Program-made: the position numbers and the translations under genes
In this document: piece after piece, positions 26,281-33,421 of the stretch
Layout: each line of letters begins with the position of its first letter
Position numbering within the stretch: the first letter of the stretch is position 1
Assembly (NCBI GenBank): GCA_029247365.1
Contig: JAQWLJ010000073.1
Location: forward strand, 1 to 64,000
Length of the DNA: 64,000 nucleotides
Direction of reading: 5' to 3'
Source of the DNA: Acidimicrobiales bacterium
GTDB taxonomy: Bacteria; Actinomycetota; Acidimicrobiia; Acidimicrobiales; Aldehydirespiratoraceae
Notes under the pieces: generated by a model
Databases searched by the model: none
Told to the model about the DNA's origin: nothing
The model's input: only the letters and a program-made list of their open reading frames with translations

Positions 26281-26363
26281 TACCCGGGGCGGGACTTGAA
26301 CCCGCACGCTCTAGGAGCAGCGGATTTTGAGTCCGCCGTGTCTGCCAATTCCACCACCCGGGC
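26281..26363 (-). tRNA. tRNA-Leu with anticodon CAA
   Basis: Class II tRNA fold on the minus strand. Acceptor GCCCGGG pairs with CCCGGGT (G1-U72 wobble) and the discriminator is A. The D-stem is GTG/CAC, the anticodon stem GCGGA/TCCGC closes loop CTCAAAA (anticodon CAA, reads UUG), the variable arm is long, and the T-loop is TTCAAGT. CCA is not encoded. Confidence 0.95.
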
Positions 26364-26535
26364 GAGGTGATCTTTCGCCAGCGGCGAGTGAGACCCGCAG
26401 CGTACCGGAACGAAGACGTGACGGATTCCACTCAGATCTACTCGACGGTAATGAAACCCTCGGCCACCCTGTGAGGTCTGAAGCACCGGGCGGCGTCCCC
26501 TTCGCGTCCGCTCACCTGCTGGAAGGCATTTTCCG

Positions 26536-27732
26536 ATGATCGTTTTCACCTACCCGGGCCAAGGATCACAGGCGTCAGGCATGGGGGCTGCGTGGGTAGA
26601 CCACCCGTCGTGGGAGCTCGTCGAGGAGGCGTCCGACGCCACGAGCCGCGACATCGCGGCGTTGCTGCTCGACACCGACCAGACCGAACTCACCATGACC
26701 CGCAACGCGCAGCTCGCCACCTTCGTCACGAGCATGGTGGCGCTCGACGCAGTCAGCCGGACCGGTGTCGAGGCGGCCGCCCACGCCGGCCACTCACTCG
26801 GTGAATACTCGGCCCTCGCTGCCGCCGGTGTTCTCGACTTCGCTGATGCGGTCAACCTCGTCAATGAGCGCGGCGATGCCATGCAGTCCGCAGCCGACGA
26901 GCACGACGGCACGATGGCCGCAATCCTCGGCCTCGATGACGACCAGGTCGACATCGCGTGTCAGAAGACCGCCGGCGAAGCGTGGATTGCCAACTACAAC
27001 GCACCCGGCCAGGTCGTGATTGCTGGCTCGCCCGACGACCTCGACCGGGCGTGCAACGAGGCGAAGGAGCTCGGCGCCAAGCGTGCCATGCGCATCCCGG
27101 TCGGCGGTGCGTTCCACTCGCCGCTCATGGCGCCGGCGCGCGACCGCCTCCGCAAAGCGATCGACCAGGTTGAATTCCGCGACGCAGACCAGGCGGTGTA
27201 CTGCAACGTCGACGCTATGGCGCACACCGCGTCTGGCGACTTCGCCGAGCTACTCGGCGCCCAACTCACATCGCCGGTCCGTTGGCGCCAAACCCTCCGG
27301 GCGCTCGACACCGACGGCTTCTCCACGTTCGTCGAGCTTGGCCCTGGCACCGTCCTCACCGGTCTTGTCAAACGAGCGGTGAAGACGGCCGGCCGCTGCA
27401 GCGTGCAGACGCCCGCCGACATCGACGGCCTCCTCGAGACCCTGTCGGGCGAAAAGGAGACAGACTCGGTCGCAGCCGCGGCGAACCCGATCCTGGAGGG
27501 CGAGCATCTCTTTGCCACCGAGCGCATGGTCGTCTCCCCCGCCGCCGGTGTCTTCGCCCTCGGCGACGGGTGCGCGGAAGGTGAACTGATTCGCGTTGGT
27601 CAGATCCTCGGCAGCGTCAACGGCCAAGACGTGGTCAGCTCATTCGAGGGCCACATCATGGGTGTGTTGGCCTACGAAGGTGAACGAGTGACATCACGGC
27701 AACCGATCGCGTGGTTGAGAACCCGCGCATGA
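26536..27732 (+). CDS. fabD: Malonyl-CoA:ACP transacylase with C-terminal biotinyl/lipoyl-like domain
   Basis: Loads malonyl groups onto ACP at the start of type II fatty acid synthesis. Residues 1-300 are a normal FabD: FTYPGQGSQ, nucleophile Ser87 in GHSLGEYSA, and His194 in GGAFHSPLM. Uniquely, residues 331-398 add a second domain with the barrel-sandwich hybrid pattern (V-SP--GV...VGQILGSV...SSFEGHIMGVLAYEGERV) of biotin/lipoyl carriers, but the modified Lys is absent (FEGHI at the turn). A Ser/Glu-rich linker joins them. First gene of the fab operon; GGAAGG lies before the ATG. Confidence 0.93.
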   Translation: MIVFTYPGQGSQASGMGAAWVDHPSWELVEEASDATSRDIAALLLDTDQTELTMTRNAQLATFVTSMVALDAVSRTGVEAAAHAGHSLGEYSALAAAGVLDFADAVNLVNERGDAMQSAADEHDGTMAAILGLDDDQVDIACQKTAGEAWIANYNAPGQVVIAGSPDDLDRACNEAKELGAKRAMRIPVGGAFHSPLMAPARDRLRKAIDQVEFRDADQAVYCNVDAMAHTASGDFAELLGAQLTSPVRWRQTLRALDTDGFSTFVELGPGTVLTGLVKRAVKTAGRCSVQTPADIDGLLETLSGEKETDSVAAAANPILEGEHLFATERMVVSPAAGVFALGDGCAEGELIRVGQILGSVNGQDVVSSFEGHIMGVLAYEGERVTSRQPIAWLRTRA

Positions 27733-28649
27733 CCATCCGCATCGCCGGTATCGGCACATCCCTTCCTGCGAAGGTCGTCACCAACCACGATCTTGCGCAA
27801 CACATGGACACCTCCGACGAGTGGATCCGTGAGCGCTCTGGCATTGGCGAACGTCGCGTTGGCGGTATCACCAGCGAGATGGCCCTCGAAGCGGCCACCA
27901 ACGCGATCGAAAAGGCGGGCGTCGTGCCAGCCGATATCGAGTTCGTGCTCCTCGCCACGTGCACGCCCGACCAGATCTTCCCGGCGACGAGTACCCAGAT
28001 TGCCCGCGGCCTCGGTATCAGGTGCGGGAGCATGGACGTGAACGCCGCGTGCGCTGGCTTCGCCTACGGCTACGCCGCCGCCTACGGCATGATGCTCTCG
28101 CCGGGCGGACCCGACCGGATGCTCGTCATCGGCGCCGACTCGCTTTCGAATTTCGTCAACTGGACCGACCGCGGCACCGCAATCCTCTTCGGCGACGGCG
28201 CCGGAGCCGCTGTGCTTGAACGCCACGAACAGGGCGCACTGCTTGGGCAGGACTTCGGCGTCGCCGGCGACCTGCGCGAGATCCTGTACTGCGACCACGA
28301 CGACACGATCGTCATGGAGGGACGAGAGGTCTTCAAGCGTGCCGTCCGCGCCGTGACCCAGTCAGTTCAAAACGCGCTCGAACAGGCCGGTCTCACCGCC
28401 GCCGATATCGACGTGGTCCTTCCCCACCAGGCCAACATCCGTATTATCGAAGCCGTCTGCACCCGCCTCGCCATCCCAATGGAGAAGACCCACAACGTGC
28501 TTGAACACACCGGCAACACATCGGCCGGCAGCATCCCGCTCGCCATGGCCGCCGCCGAAGAGGCCGGAGCGCTCCAACCCGGCACGATCGTCGTCATGAC
28601 CGGCTTTGGCGCCGGCATGGCCTGGGGCAGTGTGGTGGTGCGCTGGTGA
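27729..28649 (+). CDS. fabH: Beta-ketoacyl-ACP synthase III
   Basis: Condenses acyl-CoA with malonyl-ACP to start chain synthesis. The product (306 aa from the ATG overlapping the fabD stop, ATGA) has catalytic Cys in NAACAGFAYG, His in LPHQANIRI and Asn in EHTGNTSAGS, the complete C-H-N triad, plus the conserved TSDEWIRERSGIGERR N-terminal segment. A GTG 18 nt earlier is in frame but has no better ribosome site. It overlaps fabG by 4 nt. Confidence 0.95.
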   Translation: MTIRIAGIGTSLPAKVVTNHDLAQHMDTSDEWIRERSGIGERRVGGITSEMALEAATNAIEKAGVVPADIEFVLLATCTPDQIFPATSTQIARGLGIRCGSMDVNAACAGFAYGYAAAYGMMLSPGGPDRMLVIGADSLSNFVNWTDRGTAILFGDGAGAAVLERHEQGALLGQDFGVAGDLREILYCDHDDTIVMEGREVFKRAVRAVTQSVQNALEQAGLTAADIDVVLPHQANIRIIEAVCTRLAIPMEKTHNVLEHTGNTSAGSIPLAMAAAEEAGALQPGTIVVMTGFGAGMAWGSVVVRW

Positions 28650-29356
28650 CCAGTCGCGTCGTTCTCGTCACCGGCGGCAACCGAGGCATCGGTCACGCCA
28701 TCGCCAAGCGATTTGCTGCGGCCGGCGGCCAGGTAGCCATCACATCGCGCTCAGGCAGCGCCGATGATTCCGACGGCCTACTCGTCGTAAAGGCCGATGT
28801 CACCGATCCCGAATCGGTCGACGTGGCAGTCGGCGAGGTCGAGGAAAAGCTCGGAAACGTCGAAGTCCTCGTCTCCAACGCCGGCATCACCAAGGATGGG
28901 CTCATCCTCCGCATGACCGACGACGAGTTCACGTCCGTCATCGATGCCAACCTCACCGGCAGCTTCCGGGTTGCGAAGCGGGTCTCCAAGGGAATGATGC
29001 GCGGGCGCTGGGGTCGCATGATCTTCATTTCGTCGATCTCGGGGCTGGGCGGTCAGCCCGGCCAGGCAAACTACTCGGCATCCAAGGCCGGCATGATCGG
29101 CATGGCTCGGACATTCGCCAAGGAGTTCTCTTCGCGAGGCATCACCGCCAACGTTGTGTGCCCCGGCCCCATCGTGACCGACATGTTGATGGAGTTGACA
29201 GACGATCAGCGCGCTGCGTTCGAGGGCGCTGTCCCTGTCGGCCGCCTCGGGCAACCCGACGAGATTGCAGCCGCAGTCGAATTCCTCGCCTCGGAATCAG
29301 CGGGGTACATCACCGGCACCGTTTTGCCGGTCGATGGTGGCCTCTCGATGGGTTGA
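28646..29356 (+). CDS. fabG: 3-oxoacyl-ACP reductase
   Basis: NADPH-dependent reduction of 3-ketoacyl-ACP in the elongation cycle. The 236-residue short-chain dehydrogenase has the cofactor motif TGGNRGIG, NAG at the end of strand 4 (LVSNAGITKDG), catalytic Ser in FISSISGLGGQPGQ, YSASK with catalytic Tyr/Lys, and the family PGPIVTDM segment. Start GTG overlaps the fabH stop (GTGA). Its place between fabH and acpP supports FabG rather than a general SDR. Confidence 0.95.
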   Translation: MTSRVVLVTGGNRGIGHAIAKRFAAAGGQVAITSRSGSADDSDGLLVVKADVTDPESVDVAVGEVEEKLGNVEVLVSNAGITKDGLILRMTDDEFTSVIDANLTGSFRVAKRVSKGMMRGRWGRMIFISSISGLGGQPGQANYSASKAGMIGMARTFAKEFSSRGITANVVCPGPIVTDMLMELTDDQRAAFEGAVPVGRLGQPDEIAAAVEFLASESAGYITGTVLPVDGGLSMG

Positions 29357-29438
29357 TCAGTAGCCTTCTTTGGCCGCCAATAGAGGTCTTTCCGATCATG
29401 CTTCCCCAGCGTGATCTTCCTACCAATGGAGAAATGCA

Positions 29439-29669
29439 GTGAGTGACAACTTCGACCGATTCAAGAAGTGTGCCGTCGACGTTCTGAGCGTCGACGAAGC
29501 CCAGGTCGTCCCGGACGCGACCTTCGAGTCTCTGGACGCCGACAGCCTCGACCTCGTCGAGCTTGTCATGGCGCTCGAGGAAGAGTTCGACGTCAACGTC
29601 GAGGAAGAGGAACTGGAGGGCGTCAACACCATCCAGGCCGCCTTCGAGCTCGTCACCTCGAAGCTCTAA
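29439..29669 (+). CDS. acpP: Acyl carrier protein
   Basis: 76-residue acidic ACP with the phosphopantetheine-attachment motif DADSLDLVEL (Ser in DSL) and the usual four-helix length. GTG start with GGAGAAA 7 nt upstream. An 82-nt gap separates it from fabG, so it may also have its own promoter; its stop overlaps the fabF start (TAATG). Confidence 0.96.
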   Translation: MSDNFDRFKKCAVDVLSVDEAQVVPDATFESLDADSLDLVELVMALEEEFDVNVEEEELEGVNTIQAAFELVTSKL

Positions 29670-30847
29670 TGCAGGGTCGACGGGTCGCGGTCACCGGCAT
29701 CGGTGTGGTCGCTCGCGCCGGTATCGGCGCGGATGCCTTTTGGGACGGTCTGCTCGGCGAAGCCCCGGTGGGCTGGCGCGAGATCGAGAACTGGGACCCG
29801 TCTCCCTACTTCGACAACCCCAAAGACGCTCGCCGCAGCGACCCCTGCACGCAGTACGCCCTTGCGGCGGCCGGGCAGGCGCTCGAGATGGCAGGTGAAC
29901 TCACCGCCGACCCCGCCCGCCGCGCCACATTCGTCGGCACCGGCGTTGGCGGCATCGGTACGCTTGAGGACCAAATAGAGGTTCGTCTCGGTAAGGGGGA
30001 ACGGCGGGTGTCGCCATTCCTCGTGCCGATGATGATGGCGAACGCTCCCGCTGCGGCCATCTCGATGAAGTACGGCTGGCAGGGCCCATGCGAGAACACG
30101 GTCACCGCCTGCGCGGCCGGTACCCATGCCATTGGAAACGCAGCGCGCATGATCGCCGACGGGCGCGCCGACGTCGTGATTGCCGGCGGGGCCGAGGCGC
30201 CGCTAACGCCCACCGCTATTGCCGGTTTCAGCAACATGACGGCGTTGTCCAACAGCGGCGTGTCTCGTCCGTTCGACGTTGATCGCGACGGCTTCACCAT
30301 CGCCGAGGGTGGCGGCATCCTCGTGCTCGAAGAGTGGGACATGGCAGTTGAGCGCGGTGCAACGATCTACGCCGAGATCATGGGTTCGGCTTCCACTGCC
30401 GACGCGCACCACATCACCGCTCCTGCGCCCGACGGCTCGGGCGCGGTCAGTTGCATGCTGATCGCGATGGAAGACGCCGGGATCACACCCGATCAGGTTG
30501 GCCACATCAACGCGCACGGCACCAGCACCGACAAGAACGACGCGGCCGAAGCCGCAGCGATCGCCAAGGTGTTTGGCTCCGATGGCGGCCCGCTCGTCAC
30601 ATCGACGAAGGGGGTCACCGGCCATGCCCTCGGTGCTGCCGGCGCTCTCGAGGCCATCGCAGTGGTCCTGGCCATGCGGAACAAGCAGGTGCCGCCAACC
30701 GCCGGGCTCGAAAACATCGATCCCGAGATTCCCGTACTCAACTTCGTCAAGGGTGAAGCCGCCGACTGGGAGCCCGCTCCTTCACTGTCGAACAGCTTTG
30801 GCTTCGGTGGGCACAACGGCACGATCGTTATTGGCCCTGGCCAGTAG
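29669..30847 (+). CDS. fabF: Beta-ketoacyl-ACP synthase II
   Basis: Elongating condensing enzyme. The 392-residue product has the catalytic Cys in VTACAAGTHAIG, the first His in INAHGTST, the Lys/His pair in STKGVTGHALGAAG, and the closing NSFGFGGHN motif. The ATG overlaps the acpP stop (TAATG at 29667-29671), so translation is coupled. Slightly shorter than the usual 410 residues but complete in motifs. Last gene of the operon; it faces fabZ with 6 nt between stops. Confidence 0.96.
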   Translation: MQGRRVAVTGIGVVARAGIGADAFWDGLLGEAPVGWREIENWDPSPYFDNPKDARRSDPCTQYALAAAGQALEMAGELTADPARRATFVGTGVGGIGTLEDQIEVRLGKGERRVSPFLVPMMMANAPAAAISMKYGWQGPCENTVTACAAGTHAIGNAARMIADGRADVVIAGGAEAPLTPTAIAGFSNMTALSNSGVSRPFDVDRDGFTIAEGGGILVLEEWDMAVERGATIYAEIMGSASTADAHHITAPAPDGSGAVSCMLIAMEDAGITPDQVGHINAHGTSTDKNDAAEAAAIAKVFGSDGGPLVTSTKGVTGHALGAAGALEAIAVVLAMRNKQVPPTAGLENIDPEIPVLNFVKGEAADWEPAPSLSNSFGFGGHNGTIVIGPGQ

Positions 30848-30853
30848 GCGAGG

Positions 30854-31291
30854 TCAGGCCGCAGCGTCGGCGTCCACGATCACGAACATCAGGTCGCAGC
30901 TGACTGCCTCGTCGCCGTTGAGCAGCGCTCGTCCGGTGCCCTTGCCGCCACGCGCCGAAAGGCGCGTCATCTCCGCTTCGAGTTCGAGGGTGTCGCCGGG
31001 CCCAACCTGACGCCGGAACCGAGCGCCGTCGAGGCCACCGAACAGCGGAAGCTTGCCTTCGTAACGCTTGTCAGAGAGAACCGCAATAGCGCCAACCTGA
31101 GCGATCGCCTCACATATCAGCACGCCAGGCAAGGTCGGACGGCCCGGGAAGTGCCCGGCAAAGAACGCCTCGTCGCCGGTGAGCGTCCAGACTCCGGCGA
31201 CCCGCTCCCCCGGCACCAACTCGGTCAGTTCGTCGACGAACAGGAACGGTGCTCGATGCGGGAGGATGTCTTCGGGGCGGGGCAGACTCAT
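30854..31291 (-). CDS. fabZ: 3-hydroxyacyl-ACP dehydratase FabZ
   Basis: Dehydrates 3-hydroxyacyl-ACP in fatty acid elongation. The 145-residue hot-dog protein has LPHRAPFLFVD at the N-terminus, the catalytic GHFPGRPTLPGVLICEA motif with His and Glu, and KFR-like FRRQVGPGDTLELE. The length matches FabZ. It is transcribed towards the fab operon, from TAGATT 6 nt before the ATG, so it is an independent leaderless transcript. Confidence 0.93.
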   Translation of the reverse strand: MSLPRPEDILPHRAPFLFVDELTELVPGERVAGVWTLTGDEAFFAGHFPGRPTLPGVLICEAIAQVGAIAVLSDKRYEGKLPLFGGLDGARFRRQVGPGDTLELEAEMTRLSARGGKGTGRALLNGDEAVSCDLMFVIVDADAAA

Positions 31292-31297
31292 AGCCGG

Positions 31298-31303
31298 AAT
31301 CTA
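31298..31303 (-). promoter_or_regulatory. -10 hexamer TAGATT of fabZ (leaderless)
   Basis: TAGATT on the minus strand, 6 nt (CCGGCT) before the fabZ ATG, only 15 nt beyond the hupB terminator stem. Confidence 0.55.
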
Positions 31304-31304
31304 G

Positions 31305-31342
31305 GCCGAAAACCGCAGCGGGGGTGGCCGTAGCCACCCCCG
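31305..31342 (-). terminator. hupB intrinsic terminator
   Basis: CGGGGGTGGC (31319-31328) and GCCACCCCCG (31333-31342) form a perfect 10-bp stem with a 4-nt loop. On the minus strand a TTTT run follows 3-6 nt after the stem. It lies just past the hupB stop codon. Confidence 0.85.
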
Positions 31343-31369
31343 GTCTGCGAACTCCGTGAGGAGATCCGT

Positions 31370-31645
31370 TCAGGACTTGCCTGCGGCCTTAAGCTTCGAG
31401 CCCACGCTCACCTTGGTGCGGGTGCCCGCCGGAATGTGGACCGGCTCACCCGTCTGCGGGTTGCGCCCGGTACGAGCGTTGGTGTTGGCCTTCTCAACCT
31501 TCATCCAACCGGTGATCGAAACCTCGTTACCGGCTGATACTTGACCGGCGATGACGTCGAACATTGCGTCGAGGCAAGCGCCCGCGTCCTTCTGGGACAC
31601 GTCAGCCGCTTCGGCCATTGCTGCAACAAGTTCACTCTTGTTCAT
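31370..31645 (-). CDS. hupB: HU-family DNA-binding protein
   Basis: Nucleoid protein that bends and compacts DNA as a dimer. The 91-residue product has the MNKSELV start, the dimerisation helices, the GWMKVEKANTNARTGRNPQTGEP arm region and the closing V--G-KLK segment. It lacks the long Lys/Ala-rich C-terminal tail of mycobacterial and streptomycete HupB. An AAGGAGAC ribosome site precedes the ATG, so this gene is leadered, unlike many neighbours. Confidence 0.95.
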   Translation of the reverse strand: MNKSELVAAMAEAADVSQKDAGACLDAMFDVIAGQVSAGNEVSITGWMKVEKANTNARTGRNPQTGEPVHIPAGTRTKVSVGSKLKAAGKS

Positions 31646-31802
31646 GATTTGTCTCCTTGGCTATTCCACGGCTTTCGCGGAGTGGACAAATCACACGCGA
31701 GCCGATTTTGCGGCCCGAGTCAAGCATTTCCACCGATTGGGAACCTTTGCCTGCTTCGCAACGACGTGCGAGTCGACGTCGCCAGACCTCGCGCGGAGCA
31801 AA

Positions 31803-32210
31803 TTACAACGACGACTCCGTCGTCGATTCGGGGTCGGAGGTGTTGCGCATGAAGTCGGCGGACCGCTCGAAGTACTCAATCATCGCCGACCGAACCGGCT
31901 CCGCCGGTGGTGCTTCCTCCAGCGCGTCGGTCATGGCGCGTAGCCAGGCGTCGCGAGCTGCGCTGTCAACCGCGAAGGGGTTGTGCCGCATCCGCAGGCG
32001 GGGATGGCCCCGCTCGTCACTGTAGGTGGTGGGTCCACCCCAGTACTGCACGAGGAACAGCGTGAGGCGTTCCTTCGCACCTGAAAGATCGTTGGGATAC
32101 ATGGGACGCAGAAGTTGATCAGTCTCCACACGTTCGTAGAAGCGGTCGACCAGGCCAGTGAAGAACGCAGTACCGCCGACCGCCTCATAGACCGTGACCT
32201 GTTCATCCAC
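31803..32210 (-). CDS. Group II truncated hemoglobin
   Basis: A 2-on-2 globin (135 aa) of the trHbO type: YEAVGGTAFFTGLVDRFYERV, proximal-region PMYP--LSGAKERLTLFLVQYWGGP, and RLRMRHNPFAV, where the proximal His and heme contacts lie. Family roles include oxygen or NO chemistry. I choose the GTG at 32210 because TACGGT lies 7 nt before it and the globin helix A starts right after; the TTG at 32249 lies inside a hairpin. A 19-residue polar tail follows the last helix. Confidence 0.88.
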   Translation of the reverse strand: MDEQVTVYEAVGGTAFFTGLVDRFYERVETDQLLRPMYPNDLSGAKERLTLFLVQYWGGPTTYSDERGHPRLRMRHNPFAVDSAARDAWLRAMTDALEEAPPAEPVRSAMIEYFERSADFMRNTSDPESTTESSL

Positions 32211-32217
32211 GGTCGGC

Positions 32218-32223
32218 ACCGTA
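32218..32223 (-). promoter_or_regulatory. -10 hexamer TACGGT of the globin gene (leaderless)
   Basis: TACGGT on the minus strand, 7 nt (GCCGACC) before the GTG at 32210. Confidence 0.5.
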
Positions 32224-32241
32224 GCGCTGCTCGGTAGTGGT

Positions 32242-32284
32242 CCGGCCAACCCAGAGGCGACGCCGACGCCTCTGGGTTGGCCGG
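32242..32284. terminator. Perfect 18-bp inverted repeat
   Basis: Bases 32242-32259 and 32267-32284 are exact reverse complements with a 7-nt loop (ACGCCGA). No T-run follows on either strand. It lies between the globin promoter (minus) and the -10 of the GHMP-kinase remnant (plus). It may end transcripts arriving on either strand or be a regulator site. Confidence 0.5.
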
Positions 32285-32301
32285 GTTGCTAGGTTGCACG
32301 C

Positions 32302-32656
32302 ATGCCCAAGCCGACGAACGACCGAAGACGGCACGAACCGTTCGATCGGTGCGCCGTCGAGACCGCTGACGCATGACCCACGCCGCAACCGGCCGGGCGC
32401 GGCCCGCATCGGCCTGCTTGGAAACCCTGGCGATCTGTGCGGCGGCACCGTGCTTTCCGCCACCATCGACACCTTCGAGCCGGTCGTCGACATCAACCGC
32501 ACGACGTTCTATGCACCGCCCGCCTTCCTGTCCGACGCAGCCGGACGGGCCGGTTTTGCGCTGACTCTGCGCACCGACGTGGCGAGGCAATCTGGACTTA
32601 GTGGTTCGAGCGCGATCCTCGTCGCGACCCTGCGTGCCCTCGAAGCGTCAGGCGCC
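32302..32656 (+). pseudogene. Decayed GHMP kinase (glucuronokinase-like) remnant
   Basis: A TAGGTT hexamer lies 6 nt before an ATG at 32302, but that frame stops after 24 codons (TGA 32374-32376). Another frame then encodes clear GHMP-kinase pieces: ARIGLLGNPGDLCGGTVLSATI (N-terminal strand and loop), and after only about 30 residues, TLRTDVARQSGLSGSSAILVATLRAL, the ATP-binding motif. In intact relatives these are about 90 residues apart and are followed by some 200 more residues. So the gene has a frameshift, an internal deletion, and has lost its 3' two thirds at the border with the enoyl-CoA hydratase gene. Confidence 0.72.
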
Positions 32657-33421
32657 TCAGTCCGCTGCGGGGTTCGCATCGCGCTCGCCCCGTAGGAAGG
32701 CGTCGCGGGCTTCGTCGCCCTGCCCCTGGAGGTTGAGCTCGTAAGTGAAGCCCTGCTCGAAGCGATACGAGGTCATCGGTGGGTGATCGATGCCGTTGAG
32801 CGAGGCTTTCGCGGCTCGGATCACTGTCGCTGACTTCGACGCGATGATACCGGCCACCTCGTGGGCGGTATCCATCAGGTCACGAAGGGGCACCACCCGC
32901 AGCACAGTCCCCCACTCGAGAAGCTGCTCGGCCGAGACCGGCTCGCAGCTGTACAGCATCCACCGCAGGTGCTTTTCTGGCACAAGACGCCCGAGGTGGG
33001 TCGCCGCGCCGAGGGCACCATTGTCAACCTCGGGAAGCCCAAAGCGCACACCCTCGGCTGCGATCACGACATCGGCGGAGCCGGCGAGGCCGATTCCGGT
33101 CCCGAGGCAGAAGTCGTTGACTGCGCACACCACCGGAACCGCGCACTCATAGACGGCCCGAAACGCTTCAGCGCACGCCTGGTTGACTCCGAGGATTCCC
33201 TCGTGGCCCGGCATCGCTTGCATCTCTTTGATGTCGACGCCAGCGCAGAAGCCGCGCCCGGTGGCGGTAAGAACCACGGCCGTGATCTCAGACCGGCGCT
33301 TCACGCCGTCGAGGATCTCGGCGAGTGCGAGCGTGTCGGCGATCGGAAGCGCGTTGACCTTCGGGTTGTCCATCACCAACTCCAGAACGCCCTCCTCGGA
33401 GACGGACTGATGGATCGTCAT
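32657..33421 (-). CDS. Enoyl-CoA hydratase/isomerase family protein
   Basis: 254-residue crotonase. The oxyanion-hole segments are visible as LTATGRGFCAGVDIKEM and the GTGIGLAGSADVVIAAEGVRFGLPEV region. Glu residues typical of true hydratases are not certain from inspection, so an isomerase or lyase is possible. ATG at 33421 overlaps the stop of the thiolase-like gene (ATGA). The operon OB-fold protein, thiolase-like protein, crotonase points to acyl-CoA side-chain breakdown, for example of sterols or branched acids; that is inference. Confidence 0.88.
   Translation of the reverse strand: MTIHQSVSEEGVLELVMDNPKVNALPIADTLALAEILDGVKRRSEITAVVLTATGRGFCAGVDIKEMQAMPGHEGILGVNQACAEAFRAVYECAVPVVCAVNDFCLGTGIGLAGSADVVIAAEGVRFGLPEVDNGALGAATHLGRLVPEKHLRWMLYSCEPVSAEQLLEWGTVLRVVPLRDLMDTAHEVAGIIASKSATVIRAAKASLNGIDHPPMTSYRFEQGFTYELNLQGQGDEARDAFLRGERDANPAAD

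Noticed and set aside
29468-29668. N-terminal extension of fabF by 67 codons
   Set aside because: It runs through acpP in another frame; the ATG at 29669 overlapping the acpP stop matches the family start.
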